Source: Pontibacter pamirensis (GTDB lineage: Bacteria > Bacteroidota > Bacteroidia > Cytophagales > Hymenobacteraceae). Taken from it: a DNA stretch of 64,000 bases. Of the stretch, positions 9,356-18,188 are shown piece after piece (position 1 is the stretch's first letter; every line of letters starts with the position of its first letter). The stretch covers positions 124,001-188,000 of the forward strand of contig NZ_SSNI01000003.1 in the NCBI RefSeq assembly GCF_010015475.1. The letters run 5' to 3'. The position numbers and the translations under genes are program-made. The notes below the pieces were generated by a model. That model made no database searches, had not been told where the DNA came from, and saw only the letters and a program-made list of their open reading frames with translations.

Positions 9356-9970
9356 ATGGAAAGAAGAGAAATGAACGCCCTGAAAACGGTTACAAATGGG
9401 ATTTTCCTATTTCTGTTGACTGGAGTGGTAGCTTGCTATGGAGGAAGAGAAATAGTTGAGGATGAGGTGGTAACCGATACTCTGAACAAGAGCGATGTTG
9501 TAACTGTGGAAGATGTGGGTGCCACAGTTGATGTGGCTATAATCGACACCTGGGACAGGGACGAATTCTATACTACTTTTACACCCACTAGCTACTACCA
9601 GGACTGGGATGTGAATGACGATAGCTTCTTGGATGAGGACGAGTTCACCACCAGTTTCTTCCAGATTTGGGATACAGACAATGACGGAATGATAGAGGAT
9701 ATTGAGTGGAACGCAGCAGTGGCAGATTACAACCTGGCTGGGGCAGATTGGGCCGCCTGGGACACCAACACCGACGGATTTATTGAGACGGCAGAGTTCG
9801 ATACCGGTTTCAATAATTTGGGCTGGTATAACGCCTGGGACACAGACGGTAACGGGCTGATAGAGGCGCGCGAGTACACCGACGGGGTGTTCACCATCTG
9901 GGATGAGGACGAAGACGACGTGCTGGATGACACGGAGTACACTTACTTCAACACCTACTACGGCATTTGA
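9356..9970 (+). CDS. EF-hand repeat lipoprotein (copy A)
   Basis: The protein has 204 residues from the ATG chosen here; an earlier ATG at 9284 is less likely because it lies inside the conserved leader. Residues 1-27 are a lipoprotein signal ending in VVAC. The mature protein has a short acidic linker and then five EF-hand-like calcium loops of 12 residues: DVNDDSFLDEDE, DTDNDGMIEDIE, DTNTDGFIETAE, DTDGNGLIEARE and DEDEDDVLDDTE. Each loop follows a Trp, and the protein ends in YFNTYYGI. It should be an acidic, calcium-binding, membrane-anchored protein. Paralogues lie at 19579, 23849, 38308 and 38969. The function of this family is unknown. Confidence 0.85.
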   Translation: MERREMNALKTVTNGIFLFLLTGVVACYGGREIVEDEVVTDTLNKSDVVTVEDVGATVDVAIIDTWDRDEFYTTFTPTSYYQDWDVNDDSFLDEDEFTTSFFQIWDTDNDGMIEDIEWNAAVADYNLAGADWAAWDTNTDGFIETAEFDTGFNNLGWYNAWDTDGNGLIEAREYTDGVFTIWDEDEDDVLDDTEYTYFNTYYGI

Positions 9971-10009
9971 ATTAGTTGACATACGGGCTTTAAATAACCG
10001 CACATACTT

Positions 10010-10048
10010 ACAGATAGGGGCTCCTCATAATATGGAGCCTCTATCTGT
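10010..10048 (+). terminator. Stem-loop after EF-hand gene A
   Basis: ACAGATAGGGGCTCC pairs with GGAGCCTCTATCTGT with one mismatch, 40 bp past the stop. No T-run follows, so it may be a 3' stabilising hairpin rather than a true terminator. The remaining 10049-10323 shows nothing. Confidence 0.6.
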
Positions 10049-10323
10049 AGAAGCCCACGAGCGGTGTTGCATACTGAGGAATTGCCTGGTGGCTTCCCTT
10101 TTACCCGCCCCTGAACAGCACCCTTTCCTGAACCAGTTGAGCAGGTAAGAGGAGGTATCCCGGTATAGAGGGCAACGAGACCTTGATCTTAACCAGTGCC
10201 CCTCCTCCTCCTGTCTTATCTTAACGGCAGACGAAACCCCCTGCCCTTGAAAACGGTACCTTCTACAGCTGCTGCTCCATTCCATTTCGGTTGGAGCGGG
10301 ATAACCAGTTTTGCCCTTGGAGA

Positions 10324-10947
10324 ATGAAGAAAAACAAAAACACGACACTGCGATCACTTGAACTACTTCTTATATATATTGCCGTCCCGCTTTTCACCGC
10401 ATACCAGCTGCAGGGAATATACAACCTGGTGCCCCTCCTGGGAATGGGAATCTTATTGCTTGTCCTCCTGCTCAGGAACAGGGGCTTTCACAACAAGCGC
10501 TTCCTGAGGCTGGTGCCCGTCAACTGGGCGTTTCTTATCGGCAGGTTTGTGCTCGTTTCCGCCCTGGTCTACGGCTTTATCCGCTTCTTTCACCGGGACC
10601 TGCTTTACTACCTGCCCCAGGAGAACTTCGACCGCTACCTGCTGGCAGTGGCACTGTACCCTTTCTGGTCTGTCATCCCGCAGGAGATAGTGTACAGGGC
10701 CTGGTACTACCACCGCTACAGCGACCTTTTCCCGAATGCGAAGGTCTCCGTCCTGCTCAACAGCGCCTTCTTTGGCTTCTCACACATTGTCTTCGGCAAC
10801 TGGGTAGCCATCACCGGGGCTTTCCTGGTGAGCTTTGTCTTTAGCCACACCTATCGGAGGTATAACTCCCTGCTCATTGTGGTGATAGAGCACTTCTTAT
10901 ACGGGGTAATGATTTTCTCCCTGGGGATGGGCAGGTTCTTTAAATAG
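10324..10947 (+). CDS. CPBP-family intramembrane protease homologue
   Basis: From the ATG at 10324 the protein has 207 residues and several hydrophobic segments. The second half matches the CPBP (CAAX protease and bacteriocin-processing) fold: motif 1 appears as QEIVYRAWYY, motif 2 as FFGFSHIVFG and motif 3 as EHFLYG. In most family members motif 1 begins with two Glu residues, and here the first is Gln, so catalysis may be altered. Members are membrane-embedded proteases or act in abortive or stress pathways, and the substrate here cannot be predicted. It converges with the DUF1206 gene, with 28 bp between their stops. A TTG at 10291 in the same frame is a weaker start. Confidence 0.75.
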   Translation: MKKNKNTTLRSLELLLIYIAVPLFTAYQLQGIYNLVPLLGMGILLLVLLLRNRGFHNKRFLRLVPVNWAFLIGRFVLVSALVYGFIRFFHRDLLYYLPQENFDRYLLAVALYPFWSVIPQEIVYRAWYYHRYSDLFPNAKVSVLLNSAFFGFSHIVFGNWVAITGAFLVSFVFSHTYRRYNSLLIVVIEHFLYGVMIFSLGMGRFFK

Positions 10948-10975
10948 ACAGGGCAACATGTACCAGGCAAAGCTG

Positions 10976-11800
10976 CTATTTGCTGCTGTACCGGAACCTG
11001 GCTTCCATGAGCACAAACACGCTGTAGCAGATAAGGCCAAGCGCCACCGCCCCCAGCAGGTAGGCCCCGTGTGCAGTGCTTTCCAGGAAGTGAAAAGCAC
11101 TTTCGACGTTGCCCCTTTTTGCATTTAAGGCGGCTCTCAGGAGCAGATAGCTGAAGACGCCCCACACTGTGCCACGGGAGACATAGCCCATTTTTCCCGT
11201 TTTGATCATCGTCTCCTCAGCTTTGTAGCCTAACCTTGCTTCCTTTATCTTCTTCCTGTACCTCTCAAAGAAACCTTCGTAAATGAAGTAAGCCCCGCCA
11301 AGGCCAATGAGTGCCGCACCAAAGATAACCAGCCACTGCCCCAGAGGCTTTTGCAGCACCTCAGTGATGAACGCCTGCCTGATGCCTTCGCCGTCGCTAC
11401 TGCTGCTGCTCACCGCCAGCTTGGCTGCCACAAACGTCAGGAGTGCGTAGAAAGCCCCGCTGGACCCGTAGCGCACCCTGTAGACAAGGCCCTTTACGCC
11501 GGTTCCTTTTCCCTCTGTGTCTGTAAGGGCCTGCAGCAGCCTCCATACACAGTAGCACGCCAGGCCGGCTGCGACAACCAGCAGGAGGACCTTCCCCAAA
11601 AACAGCTCCTCAATAAACAGGAAAACCTCCTTTCTGTTTATCTCCCGTGTGCCCCTGCCCAGCTCAAGCGACGCCACCAGTGCCAATATGCCGAGCAGGC
11701 AGTATACGACGCCTTTTGCAGCCAGGCCAACCTGGGCGAGGCGCTTTACCCATTTGGGCGGAACAGAAGGGATATATGCAGCAGGGTCTGAAAGCTTCAT
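10976..11800 (-). CDS. DUF1206 family membrane protein
   Basis: This 274-residue protein is built of three similar units of paired membrane helices: around residues 25-75, 105-160 and 205-265. It shows repeated GxxAKGVVYxLLGxLA and VSRGTVWGVFSY-like motifs, which are characteristic of DUF1206. The loops are charged, including FFERYRKKIKEARLGYKAEET between units two and three. The function of DUF1206 is unknown. It is a single gene convergent with the CPBP homologue, and its promoter should lie in 11801-11900. Confidence 0.82.
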   Translation of the reverse strand: MKLSDPAAYIPSVPPKWVKRLAQVGLAAKGVVYCLLGILALVASLELGRGTREINRKEVFLFIEELFLGKVLLLVVAAGLACYCVWRLLQALTDTEGKGTGVKGLVYRVRYGSSGAFYALLTFVAAKLAVSSSSSDGEGIRQAFITEVLQKPLGQWLVIFGAALIGLGGAYFIYEGFFERYRKKIKEARLGYKAEETMIKTGKMGYVSRGTVWGVFSYLLLRAALNAKRGNVESAFHFLESTAHGAYLLGAVALGLICYSVFVLMEARFRYSSK

Positions 11801-12104
11801 CTTATAGATCCGAAAGGTCAGTACAGCGGCTGGAGCCGAATGTATTATCTGTACGGCACTAAGAAAGTCACGTTATTTTATCACTAAGCAGGCAGCTTTT
11901 TTGGTTTGGCATTGACTTTAAATACTGGATTTATCAGAAATTCCCGCTGCTTGTTACAACAGTAGTGGTAGGAGGAGTTGTCCTAGCAGTTTAGTATCCG
12001 GACAGGGAGCGTTTTACACTTGTTTTGAATGAATGCTGCGTGGAGGCCATGCTACAAGCCAAATTGTACAACAGCCACCCCCCATTTTATGGGCCAGCAT
12101 AAAC

Positions 12105-12290
12105 TAACTGAACTTACACAAGAGTCCCAGCGGGACAACCTTTTGATAGAAAAAGATCCTCACTATTCTTTAGCTCCAGCGGAGCTACCCTTTGCCGATA
12201 TGTTTACAGGCCGCTCCGCTGAAGCCAAGGGTGCACCTGGCCTTGTCGCTATACCGGCAAGGGCTGGCATGAATCAGGAACAACTCATAA
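12105..12290. repeat. Intergenic repeat with palindromic units (copy 1)
   Basis: This holds AGTCCCAGCGGGAC, then CTCACTATTCTTTAGCTCC, AGCGGAGCTACC and ACAGGCCGCTCCGCTG in order. The same blocks recur at 27030-27210. The units are small palindromes (GTCCC..GGGAC, AGCTCC..GGAGCT). It is a family of dispersed intergenic repeats, and its role is unknown. The rest of 11801-12406 shows no gene. Confidence 0.75.
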
Positions 12291-12304
12291 GGTTATGAAG
12301 AAAA

Positions 12305-12346
12305 GAGGTTCAGACGCTCGCCCCTAGGGAAAAGCATCTGAACCTC
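12305..12346 (-). terminator. Terminator of the carbamoyltransferase operon
   Basis: GAGGTTCAGA and TCTGAACCTC pair perfectly around a 22-nt loop. On the minus strand the stem is followed by TTTTCTTC. It lies 60 bp past the end of the SxtJ-like gene. Confidence 0.75.
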
Positions 12347-12406
12347 AGTCAGGTTCTGGAATGTATGCTGCAACAGTCACTCGTATCTTTGTGAAAGGAG
12401 GCTCAA

Positions 12407-12781
12407 TTACCAGGTCTTTTCAAAAGAGACCTTATCATACTTCTTTTTATGCTCTTTGAACAGACTTTTGTCTGTGTTCTTTAAAGACAGTTGGTTCTTT
12501 TCTCCAAAGATCCTAGACAAAAATGCAACCGGTACCAAAAAGATATAGAAAACTATAGATAGTATGATATTAGGCATGATATAACTCAGCACCCAGGTCA
12601 GTTTCATCCACAAGAAGTCTATCTTCTTTGCCAGGTAACCCGACAAGAGACCCAGTGCCCCAACAGCTAAAGAAACATACAGGGCCCACTCCCATTCAGA
12701 GATGATATACACAAGGAGCATCCCCACCGTGATGACCAAAACCGTTTTTACCGGATCGGATTTTATCTTTTTAGAGCTCAT
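12407..12781 (-). CDS. SxtJ-like membrane protein
   Basis: This 124-residue protein has a short basic N-terminus, two or three membrane segments (about residues 13-50 and 57-90) and a polar tail rich in Lys. The pattern and its position after a carbamoyltransferase and a DUF5989 gene match the SxtJ family, named after a gene of the saxitoxin clusters. Its biochemical role is not known, and no toxin pathway is implied. It is the last gene of a four-gene minus-strand operon and begins 5 bp after the DUF5989 stop. Confidence 0.75.
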   Translation of the reverse strand: MSSKKIKSDPVKTVLVITVGMLLVYIISEWEWALYVSLAVGALGLLSGYLAKKIDFLWMKLTWVLSYIMPNIILSIVFYIFLVPVAFLSRIFGEKNQLSLKNTDKSLFKEHKKKYDKVSFEKTW

Positions 12782-12786
12782 AGTAT

Positions 12787-12936
12787 TTAGAATAAAGTGT
12801 AAATGAACGGCGCAACAGCACTGCTACCACCAAAAACAATAAGGAATCCCAGCAGTAATAGCACTACGATGATTGGTGCCAGCCAAAATTTTCTTCGTTC
12901 TCGCATAAAGAACCACATGTCTTTTAAGAAATCCAT
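12787..12936 (-). CDS. DUF5989 family small membrane protein (49 residues)
   Basis: A short gene easily missed by length cut-offs. The product begins MDFLKDMWFFMRERRKFWL, continues with a hydrophobic helix rich in Val, Leu and Ile, and ends in FGGSSAVAPFIYTLF. A short amphipathic start, an RERRKFWL-type basic patch and one membrane helix are the pattern of DUF5989, which regularly sits between an SGNH-type protein and SxtJ. It starts one base after the upstream stop (TGATATG) and ends 5 bp before the SxtJ-like start, so it is translationally linked to both. Function unknown. Confidence 0.85.
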   Translation of the reverse strand: MDFLKDMWFFMRERRKFWLAPIIVVLLLLGFLIVFGGSSAVAPFIYTLF

Positions 12937-12937
12937 A

Positions 12938-14359
12938 TCAATTTTTTATTAGGTTGTTGTTAAGAAGATACTGGCCAATGTTGATCCCAATCTCTTTATA
13001 GCCTTCCTCATTTGGATGGCCATCGAACTGGTAAAAGTACTTTTCCTTATTTTCTAACTCGCGGAATCTCTGCGTTAGCTCCATGTAGGGGATGTCATTG
13101 GACACTGCCAACTGGTGGTAAACAGAATCGATCTTGTTGTTGTCCATGAAGTACTTGTTCAGAAAGTCTGAAGGTGTACGGTCTACCTTATGCCCGGTCA
13201 GGTAATTTATAGGGAGATTGATGAAAACCATCTCTGCTTCGTTATCCCTGCTGATCGTTCTCATTTCCTTCAGGTCCTTGTCCATTTCCTGCAGTGCAAA
13301 CCTGGTGGCAGGGTTGTGAGGATTGTTAAAGATGGTTTCCCTGTCCGGGAAGTTTATGTAGTAATTCAACAGGCTGGGGTTCAGGTCACCGGCCCTAAAC
13401 AATGCTTGCACTGTATCGGACAATGTTGAGAACCGAAGCCGCTGGGTGTTATCAAACCCCTCGATCAGGTTCTTGTTGGTAGCCTCCCACAATTCATTCA
13501 CAGATATTTCCTCACCGCTGTCACTGTAGAACAGTTTCAGGTAGTTGCTGAACGATGCTTTTAAGAAGGCTGTCAATGAGCCTCCCGCTTTTGAGATGGA
13601 CAGAGACGATAGCACAGGGGTAGTAGTCAGATCGTTCTCAGCTTCGAAGTTGTTCTCAAATAACTGCGCCAGGTCATCCAGCTGCAGGACACCTACCAGC
13701 ACCAGGTCTGGTTTTAAAAGTGGAACGGCCCTGGCCATATACTCTTTGTAAGTAGACGTGTACTGTCCGCCCTGCCCACAGTTGATTACCTCCACTTGCG
13801 GGTATCCCTTCGCGTGCAAGAATTCTTCCAACTGCATAGGCCAGCTTTCCGTAACGTCTACCCCCCAGCCAAAGGTCCAGCTGTCGCCGAAGCATAAAAT
13901 CCTGAACGTGCCCTGCTCTTTGTCTACTTTGACTTCTTTGTTGCGCAAGCCTAGGCTGTTGATCTCTGCCTTATAGTCAAACTCAGCTGTTTTGTAATGA
14001 GCCACTGAATTGGGGGCGAAGATCAGGCCTTGCTCCATTCCTTCAAGGTGCGGGTTGGGCTCCTTAGCGGGTTTAACGACTAAGCCCACCAGCGCATTGA
14101 GCATGACCAAAAGGGAAAAGAATATCCCGAAGAAGGAGAGCCCAGTGATGGTGTTGCCAAACCGATCAGCTAACCCGTTGTCTCTCTTTAAGAAAAAGAT
14201 AAGCAGGATGCCTGCAAGAGGTAACATCCAGAACACCGCTTTGAAAAGATCGGACCGGTATACCTCGCTCCCTTCGTAGAGGAGATAAAAGGAAATCGGG
14301 TTCCAGAGTAAAATGCACAGTACTATAAAGAAAATGAGTATGTTGTTTGTGTTCTTCAA
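12938..14359 (-). CDS. Membrane-anchored SGNH/GDSL hydrolase-like protein
   Basis: The 473-residue protein starts with three membrane helices (about residues 7-29, 39-57 and 72-93), followed by an extracytoplasmic domain. That domain shows SGNH features: block I as FGDSWTFGWGV near residue 160, block II as INCGQGG, and the late Asp/His block as DGHPNEEGY near residue 450. It may remove or transfer an acyl or other ester group on a glycan or lipid. The start lies 3 bp after the carbamoyltransferase stop, so both act together. Substrate unknown. Confidence 0.78.
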   Translation of the reverse strand: MKNTNNILIFFIVLCILLWNPISFYLLYEGSEVYRSDLFKAVFWMLPLAGILLIFFLKRDNGLADRFGNTITGLSFFGIFFSLLVMLNALVGLVVKPAKEPNPHLEGMEQGLIFAPNSVAHYKTAEFDYKAEINSLGLRNKEVKVDKEQGTFRILCFGDSWTFGWGVDVTESWPMQLEEFLHAKGYPQVEVINCGQGGQYTSTYKEYMARAVPLLKPDLVLVGVLQLDDLAQLFENNFEAENDLTTTPVLSSLSISKAGGSLTAFLKASFSNYLKLFYSDSGEEISVNELWEATNKNLIEGFDNTQRLRFSTLSDTVQALFRAGDLNPSLLNYYINFPDRETIFNNPHNPATRFALQEMDKDLKEMRTISRDNEAEMVFINLPINYLTGHKVDRTPSDFLNKYFMDNNKIDSVYHQLAVSNDIPYMELTQRFRELENKEKYFYQFDGHPNEEGYKEIGINIGQYLLNNNLIKN

Positions 14360-14362
14360 AAC

Positions 14363-16231
14363 TTAGTCCATCTTAAATTTGACCATCCACTTCTCTTTAT
14401 TCTGCCAGTCGGGTTGTTCGGTCTTACAGTAAACAAAGTCGCCGATCACCAGGTAGTCCATGTCTGTGCTCATAAAGCAACGATAGGCATCGTACGGTGT
14501 ACAGACAATGGGCTCGCCCCTTACATTGAAACTTGTGTTGACCACCAGACCATAGTCGGTTTGCTGGTCAAAAGCCTTTATCAGTTCCCAGTAGCGAGGA
14601 TTAGTTTCCTTGTGAACCGTTTGGACACGAGCAGAAAAGTCAAGGTGCGTGACAGACTGCACATCGCTTCTCTCGCAGTAAAGCCTTTCCCAAAGCGGCA
14701 ACTCATTGTAGTTAGCGGGTATCTGCTTCCTTCTCCGTTCGCTTACAGGAGCGACAAGCAGCATATAGGGGGACTCGGTTTCAAGGTCGAAGTAATCGGC
14801 AGCCTTTTCTGCCAGCACAGAAGGCGCAAAGGGTCTGAAGCCCTCCCGGTACTTTATTTTAAGGTTCAGCTTTTTCTGCATTTCAGGATTTCTCGCATCA
14901 CCCAGGATGCTTCTGTTTCCCAAGGCCCTGGGGCCAAACTCCATGCGCCCCTGAAACCAGCCGACCACGTTTCCTGCTGCCAGCTTATCAGCCGCGAACT
15001 GAGCCAGCTCCTGAAAGTCTTTATACTCCTTATAGGTTGCTTTTACCCTTCTGTTCATCGACCGGATCTCTTTTTCGGAGTAGTCAGGGCCAAGGTAGGC
15101 GCCTTGCATGATATCGGTGTCGTTGTTGCGGATGCGCTCCTCTTCAAAATACATGTTGCTTATAGCAAGGGCAGCTCCTAAGGCGCCTCCTGCATCTCCT
15201 GCCGCTGGTTGTATATAGATCCCCTTAAAGATGTTTTCCCTCAGGAGCTTCCCATTGGCGACACAGTTAAGAGCCACACCTCCAGCCATACACAAATAGT
15301 CAGCACCCGTTATTCGTTTTGCCTCAACCGCCATTTTAATGACAATTTCTTCTGTAACTGTTTGTATGGCTAAGGCCATGTTGCAGTGAACTTGTGTTAT
15401 GTCGGTCTCTTCTCTTCTGCGTTTCAGCCCGAATAGGTCCTCCCACTTCTTTTCTTTGACCATTCTGAGACCTGTTGCATAGTTGAAGTAAGATTGGTTA
15501 AGCCAAATAGAGCCATCGTCTTTTATGTCTACCAACTCCTTTTTGATCAGCTCTATGAACCTGTGTGTTTCGGCTGCATCCGGATTTCCGTAGGGTGCCA
15601 GCCCCATAAGCTTATATTCCCCCGAATTGACGGTGAAACCCAGGTAATAGGTAAAGGCACTGTAAAGTAGGCCCACAGAGTGCGGGAACTCCATTTCTTT
15701 GAGTATACTGATCTGCCCGTTCTCGCCAAGCCCGATGGAGGCGGTACACCATTCCCCAACGCCATCGATGGTTAAAATAGCCGCTCTTTCGTAAGGAGAA
15801 GGGTAAAAGGCACTTGCTGCGTGAGACAGGTGATGTTCAGGGAACAACAGCTTGGCCTTGCTTTTGTCATAAGGCCCCACCTCTTCTAATCCTTCGAAGA
15901 TCAGCTTTTTCAAGAACATCTTCTCATTGAGCCACACAGGTATCGCCTTTAGGAACGATACCAGTCCACTTGGCGCATAAGCATAATAGGTCTGTAAAAG
16001 CCTTTCAAATTTCAAGAGTGGTTTGTCATAAAAGACGATGGCGTCCAGTTCGTCTATTTCAAGCCCTGCTTCCTCTAAACAGTACTTGATCGCTTGCGTT
16101 GGAAAATCTGGCGTGTGCTTGTCTCTGGTAAAACGCTCCTCCTGAGCTGCCGCAACTATCCTCCCCCCAACCAGCAGTGCAGCCGCAGAGTCATGATAAA
16201 ATGATGATATTCCGAGTATATTTTTCATCAA
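14363..16231 (-). CDS. NodU/CmcH-family carbamoyltransferase
   Basis: This is a 622-residue enzyme that moves a carbamoyl group from carbamoyl phosphate, through a carbamoyl-adenylate, to a hydroxyl of an acceptor. The N-terminal ASKHA-type half has GISSFYHDSAAAL, then HHLSHAASAFYPSP near residue 135, LTIDGVGEW, and EYKLMGLAPYG near residue 205. Then come CMAGGVALNCVANGK and PAAGDAGGALGAAL. The C-terminal half has MEFGPRALGNRSILGDAR, FRPFAPSVL and VNTSFNVRGEPIVCTP. Every key motif of the family is present and the length is usual. It heads the operon with an SGNH protein, DUF5989 and SxtJ. The acceptor is probably a secreted sugar or lipid, by inference from the membrane partners. Confidence 0.92.
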   Translation of the reverse strand: MMKNILGISSFYHDSAAALLVGGRIVAAAQEERFTRDKHTPDFPTQAIKYCLEEAGLEIDELDAIVFYDKPLLKFERLLQTYYAYAPSGLVSFLKAIPVWLNEKMFLKKLIFEGLEEVGPYDKSKAKLLFPEHHLSHAASAFYPSPYERAAILTIDGVGEWCTASIGLGENGQISILKEMEFPHSVGLLYSAFTYYLGFTVNSGEYKLMGLAPYGNPDAAETHRFIELIKKELVDIKDDGSIWLNQSYFNYATGLRMVKEKKWEDLFGLKRRREETDITQVHCNMALAIQTVTEEIVIKMAVEAKRITGADYLCMAGGVALNCVANGKLLRENIFKGIYIQPAAGDAGGALGAALAISNMYFEEERIRNNDTDIMQGAYLGPDYSEKEIRSMNRRVKATYKEYKDFQELAQFAADKLAAGNVVGWFQGRMEFGPRALGNRSILGDARNPEMQKKLNLKIKYREGFRPFAPSVLAEKAADYFDLETESPYMLLVAPVSERRRKQIPANYNELPLWERLYCERSDVQSVTHLDFSARVQTVHKETNPRYWELIKAFDQQTDYGLVVNTSFNVRGEPIVCTPYDAYRCFMSTDMDYLVIGDFVYCKTEQPDWQNKEKWMVKFKMD

Positions 16232-16865
16232 GCTTATGTATAGTCAATACTGTACTGTATTCGTTTATGTTTTGTTCTGTTAGTATAGCTGTAACTATAG
16301 TTTGTCCAGGAATAACTCACGAATAGAGGGTAGTTAATTTAAATTTGTATTATATTCATCTTCTTTGCCTCCATCCAGGGTGCCTTTAACGATCGCAGGT
16401 CGACGATGATCGTGTAGTTCATATGTTGGTTCATGCAGTAACGCTGGTATAAAGGTGATCTATTAAGAGGGTATTGGACCATATTTTTAGAGTGCATAGG
16501 AAGATTGTTTATGACGGGAAGAGCTTTTTCTTACTTTTTTTAATAGCCGTGCCTCGAGCCGTGCTATAATAACAATAGCGACATTTTATTAAATACAGCT
16601 CTCAGGCTCCTATTTACTTTTGTTTTGATTAGATATATATTTATGAATATAAGTTGGAACATACGGAAACCTGCCCAATATGTGTTTTGCACTAGTTCCC
16701 GTACCAGTTCAACTAATTCTGGGCCAAATCAAAAAGCCTATGCCGGAATTCCGACACATGGCGATACAGCGGGTGCTGGACGCTGATCCAGACAGGCTGA
16801 TAGATATAATGTCAAAACTATTCTCCCCGCCCGTAGTAAACAGCTTAGTGTTATTTTGCTGTTAG
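16232..16865. other. Intergenic region between divergent genes
   Basis: This stretch must hold the promoters of the carbamoyltransferase operon (minus) and the bestrophin gene (plus). A short frame at 16680-16865 shows no family features and is not called. Near 16370-16480 on the minus strand a short coding-like end (DLRSLKAPWMEAKKM) could be a gene relic, but it is too short to name. Confidence 0.5.
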
Positions 16866-17825
16866 ATGATAGTCCGGAGAAATTTGAGTTGGAGGGGTAT
16901 CCTCCACTATACATGGAAAAGCCTGCTTTACTACCTGCTGTTAGCAGTCGCTGTTTACCTTGTCCATGATTATTATCAGTTGGTTTACCTGAGTATGCCT
17001 TTCAGCACCGTTACTGCCCTCAGCACGGCACTGGCTATCTTTCTCGGCTTCAAGAGCAACAACGCCTATGAAAGGTGGTGGGAAGGCCGCAAAATTTGGG
17101 GGCTGTTGGTTAACTACAGCCGCGCCTGGACACGCCAGGTGATTACGATGGTAATCCCCGGTGAAGAAGCGGATGCCCCAGCCGTAAAAGAGCTGCAGCG
17201 GCGGATGGTGTACAGGCACATTGCCTTTGTGCATGCGCTGCGGGTGTTCCTGCGTATAAAGCATGCATATAATAAAACAAACCTGGATGAAATATACCAG
17301 GAAGCTAACAGATACTCTGACATACAGGCTTTTCTGCAGGAAGAGGAATTTCAGGCCTTTTACCACAAAAACAATCCACCTAACTTCCTGCTTGAGTTGC
17401 AGGGCGAGGACTTACAGCAGGCCTTTAAGAGAGGCTGGCTCTCAGACTACCGGTTTGTAAAATTGGAGGACACGCTGGTGGAGTTCAACAACATTCAGGG
17501 CATGAGCGAGCGAATAAAGAACACGCCGTTCCCGCGCCAGTACAGTTTTTTCTCCCGGGTTTTTGTATTTATACATGCCTCGCTGCTGCCTTTCGCTTTT
17601 GTGAGTGAGTTGGGCCTGGCCACTATTCCTGTCTCCGTTGTTATTTCCTTTGTGTTTCTGGCGCTGGACTTGGTGGGTGAGCGAACCGAGGACCCTTTTG
17701 AAAACAGGCTGGAGGATGTGCCACTCACCGCCCTCAGCCTCACCATCGAAACCAACGTTAAGGAGCAATGGGGCGACAAAGACTTTCCCGCCAGGCAGGC
17801 GACGCAGGAGGGCATTGTTTTGTAA
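16866..17825 (+). CDS. Bestrophin-family channel (UPF0187)
   Basis: This 319-residue membrane protein matches bacterial bestrophins. Residues 20-40 form the first helix. Then comes the segment PFSTVTALSTALAIFLGFKSNNAYERWWEGRKIWG, which contains the signature hydrophobic neck and the NxAYxRWWEGRxxWG motif. Later helices lie at about 230-265, and there is the conserved DPFENRLEDVPL motif near residue 280. Bestrophins form pentameric channels for chloride or bicarbonate, and some bacterial ones conduct cations. It stands alone on the plus strand. Which ion is carried cannot be told from sequence. Confidence 0.9.
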   Translation: MIVRRNLSWRGILHYTWKSLLYYLLLAVAVYLVHDYYQLVYLSMPFSTVTALSTALAIFLGFKSNNAYERWWEGRKIWGLLVNYSRAWTRQVITMVIPGEEADAPAVKELQRRMVYRHIAFVHALRVFLRIKHAYNKTNLDEIYQEANRYSDIQAFLQEEEFQAFYHKNNPPNFLLELQGEDLQQAFKRGWLSDYRFVKLEDTLVEFNNIQGMSERIKNTPFPRQYSFFSRVFVFIHASLLPFAFVSELGLATIPVSVVISFVFLALDLVGERTEDPFENRLEDVPLTALSLTIETNVKEQWGDKDFPARQATQEGIVL

Positions 17826-18188
17826 CACCCATACTCATGACGCATCGCCGGGTTAAAATGCAGGGGCCGGAGCTTAGTTTGGGAGAGGAAGATAATGTTC
17901 CCTCTTAAGGGAAAAGAAAGGTGCTGTTCCTGACTGTCTTCACGTCCGAACACAGGTTGTAGTGAAGGTGACGGGTGACATATACCCGTTGAAAGTAAAC
18001 TGCCTGTCTCGTTTCAGGGATTTAATGACTATGGCAAGGCAAGGGCATGGGTGCTGCGTTAAGACCTGTTACATATCGAGCAGAGCTGTTTCTGGTGGCT
18101 ACATAACAAGTACAAATAATAACCTAATATATACTAATTATCCGATAAAAAGCGCCACCTTTGAGGCTCATAGTCCAAGCCCCACTAC
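17826..18188. other. Intergenic region, nothing recognised
   Basis: About 360 bp between the bestrophin gene and the small SpoIIAA-like gene. Short frames here show no family features. No strong terminator was seen. Confidence 0.5.

Noticed and set aside
16370..16480. A short minus-strand end reading DLRSLKAPWMEAKKM, which might be a sugar-transferase tail
   Set aside because: It is too short and lacks any catalytic motif; the similarity is too weak to name.
16680..16865. A 61-codon plus-strand frame before the bestrophin gene
   Set aside because: It has no family features, an unlikely composition and fills a promoter-like region; it probably arises by chance.
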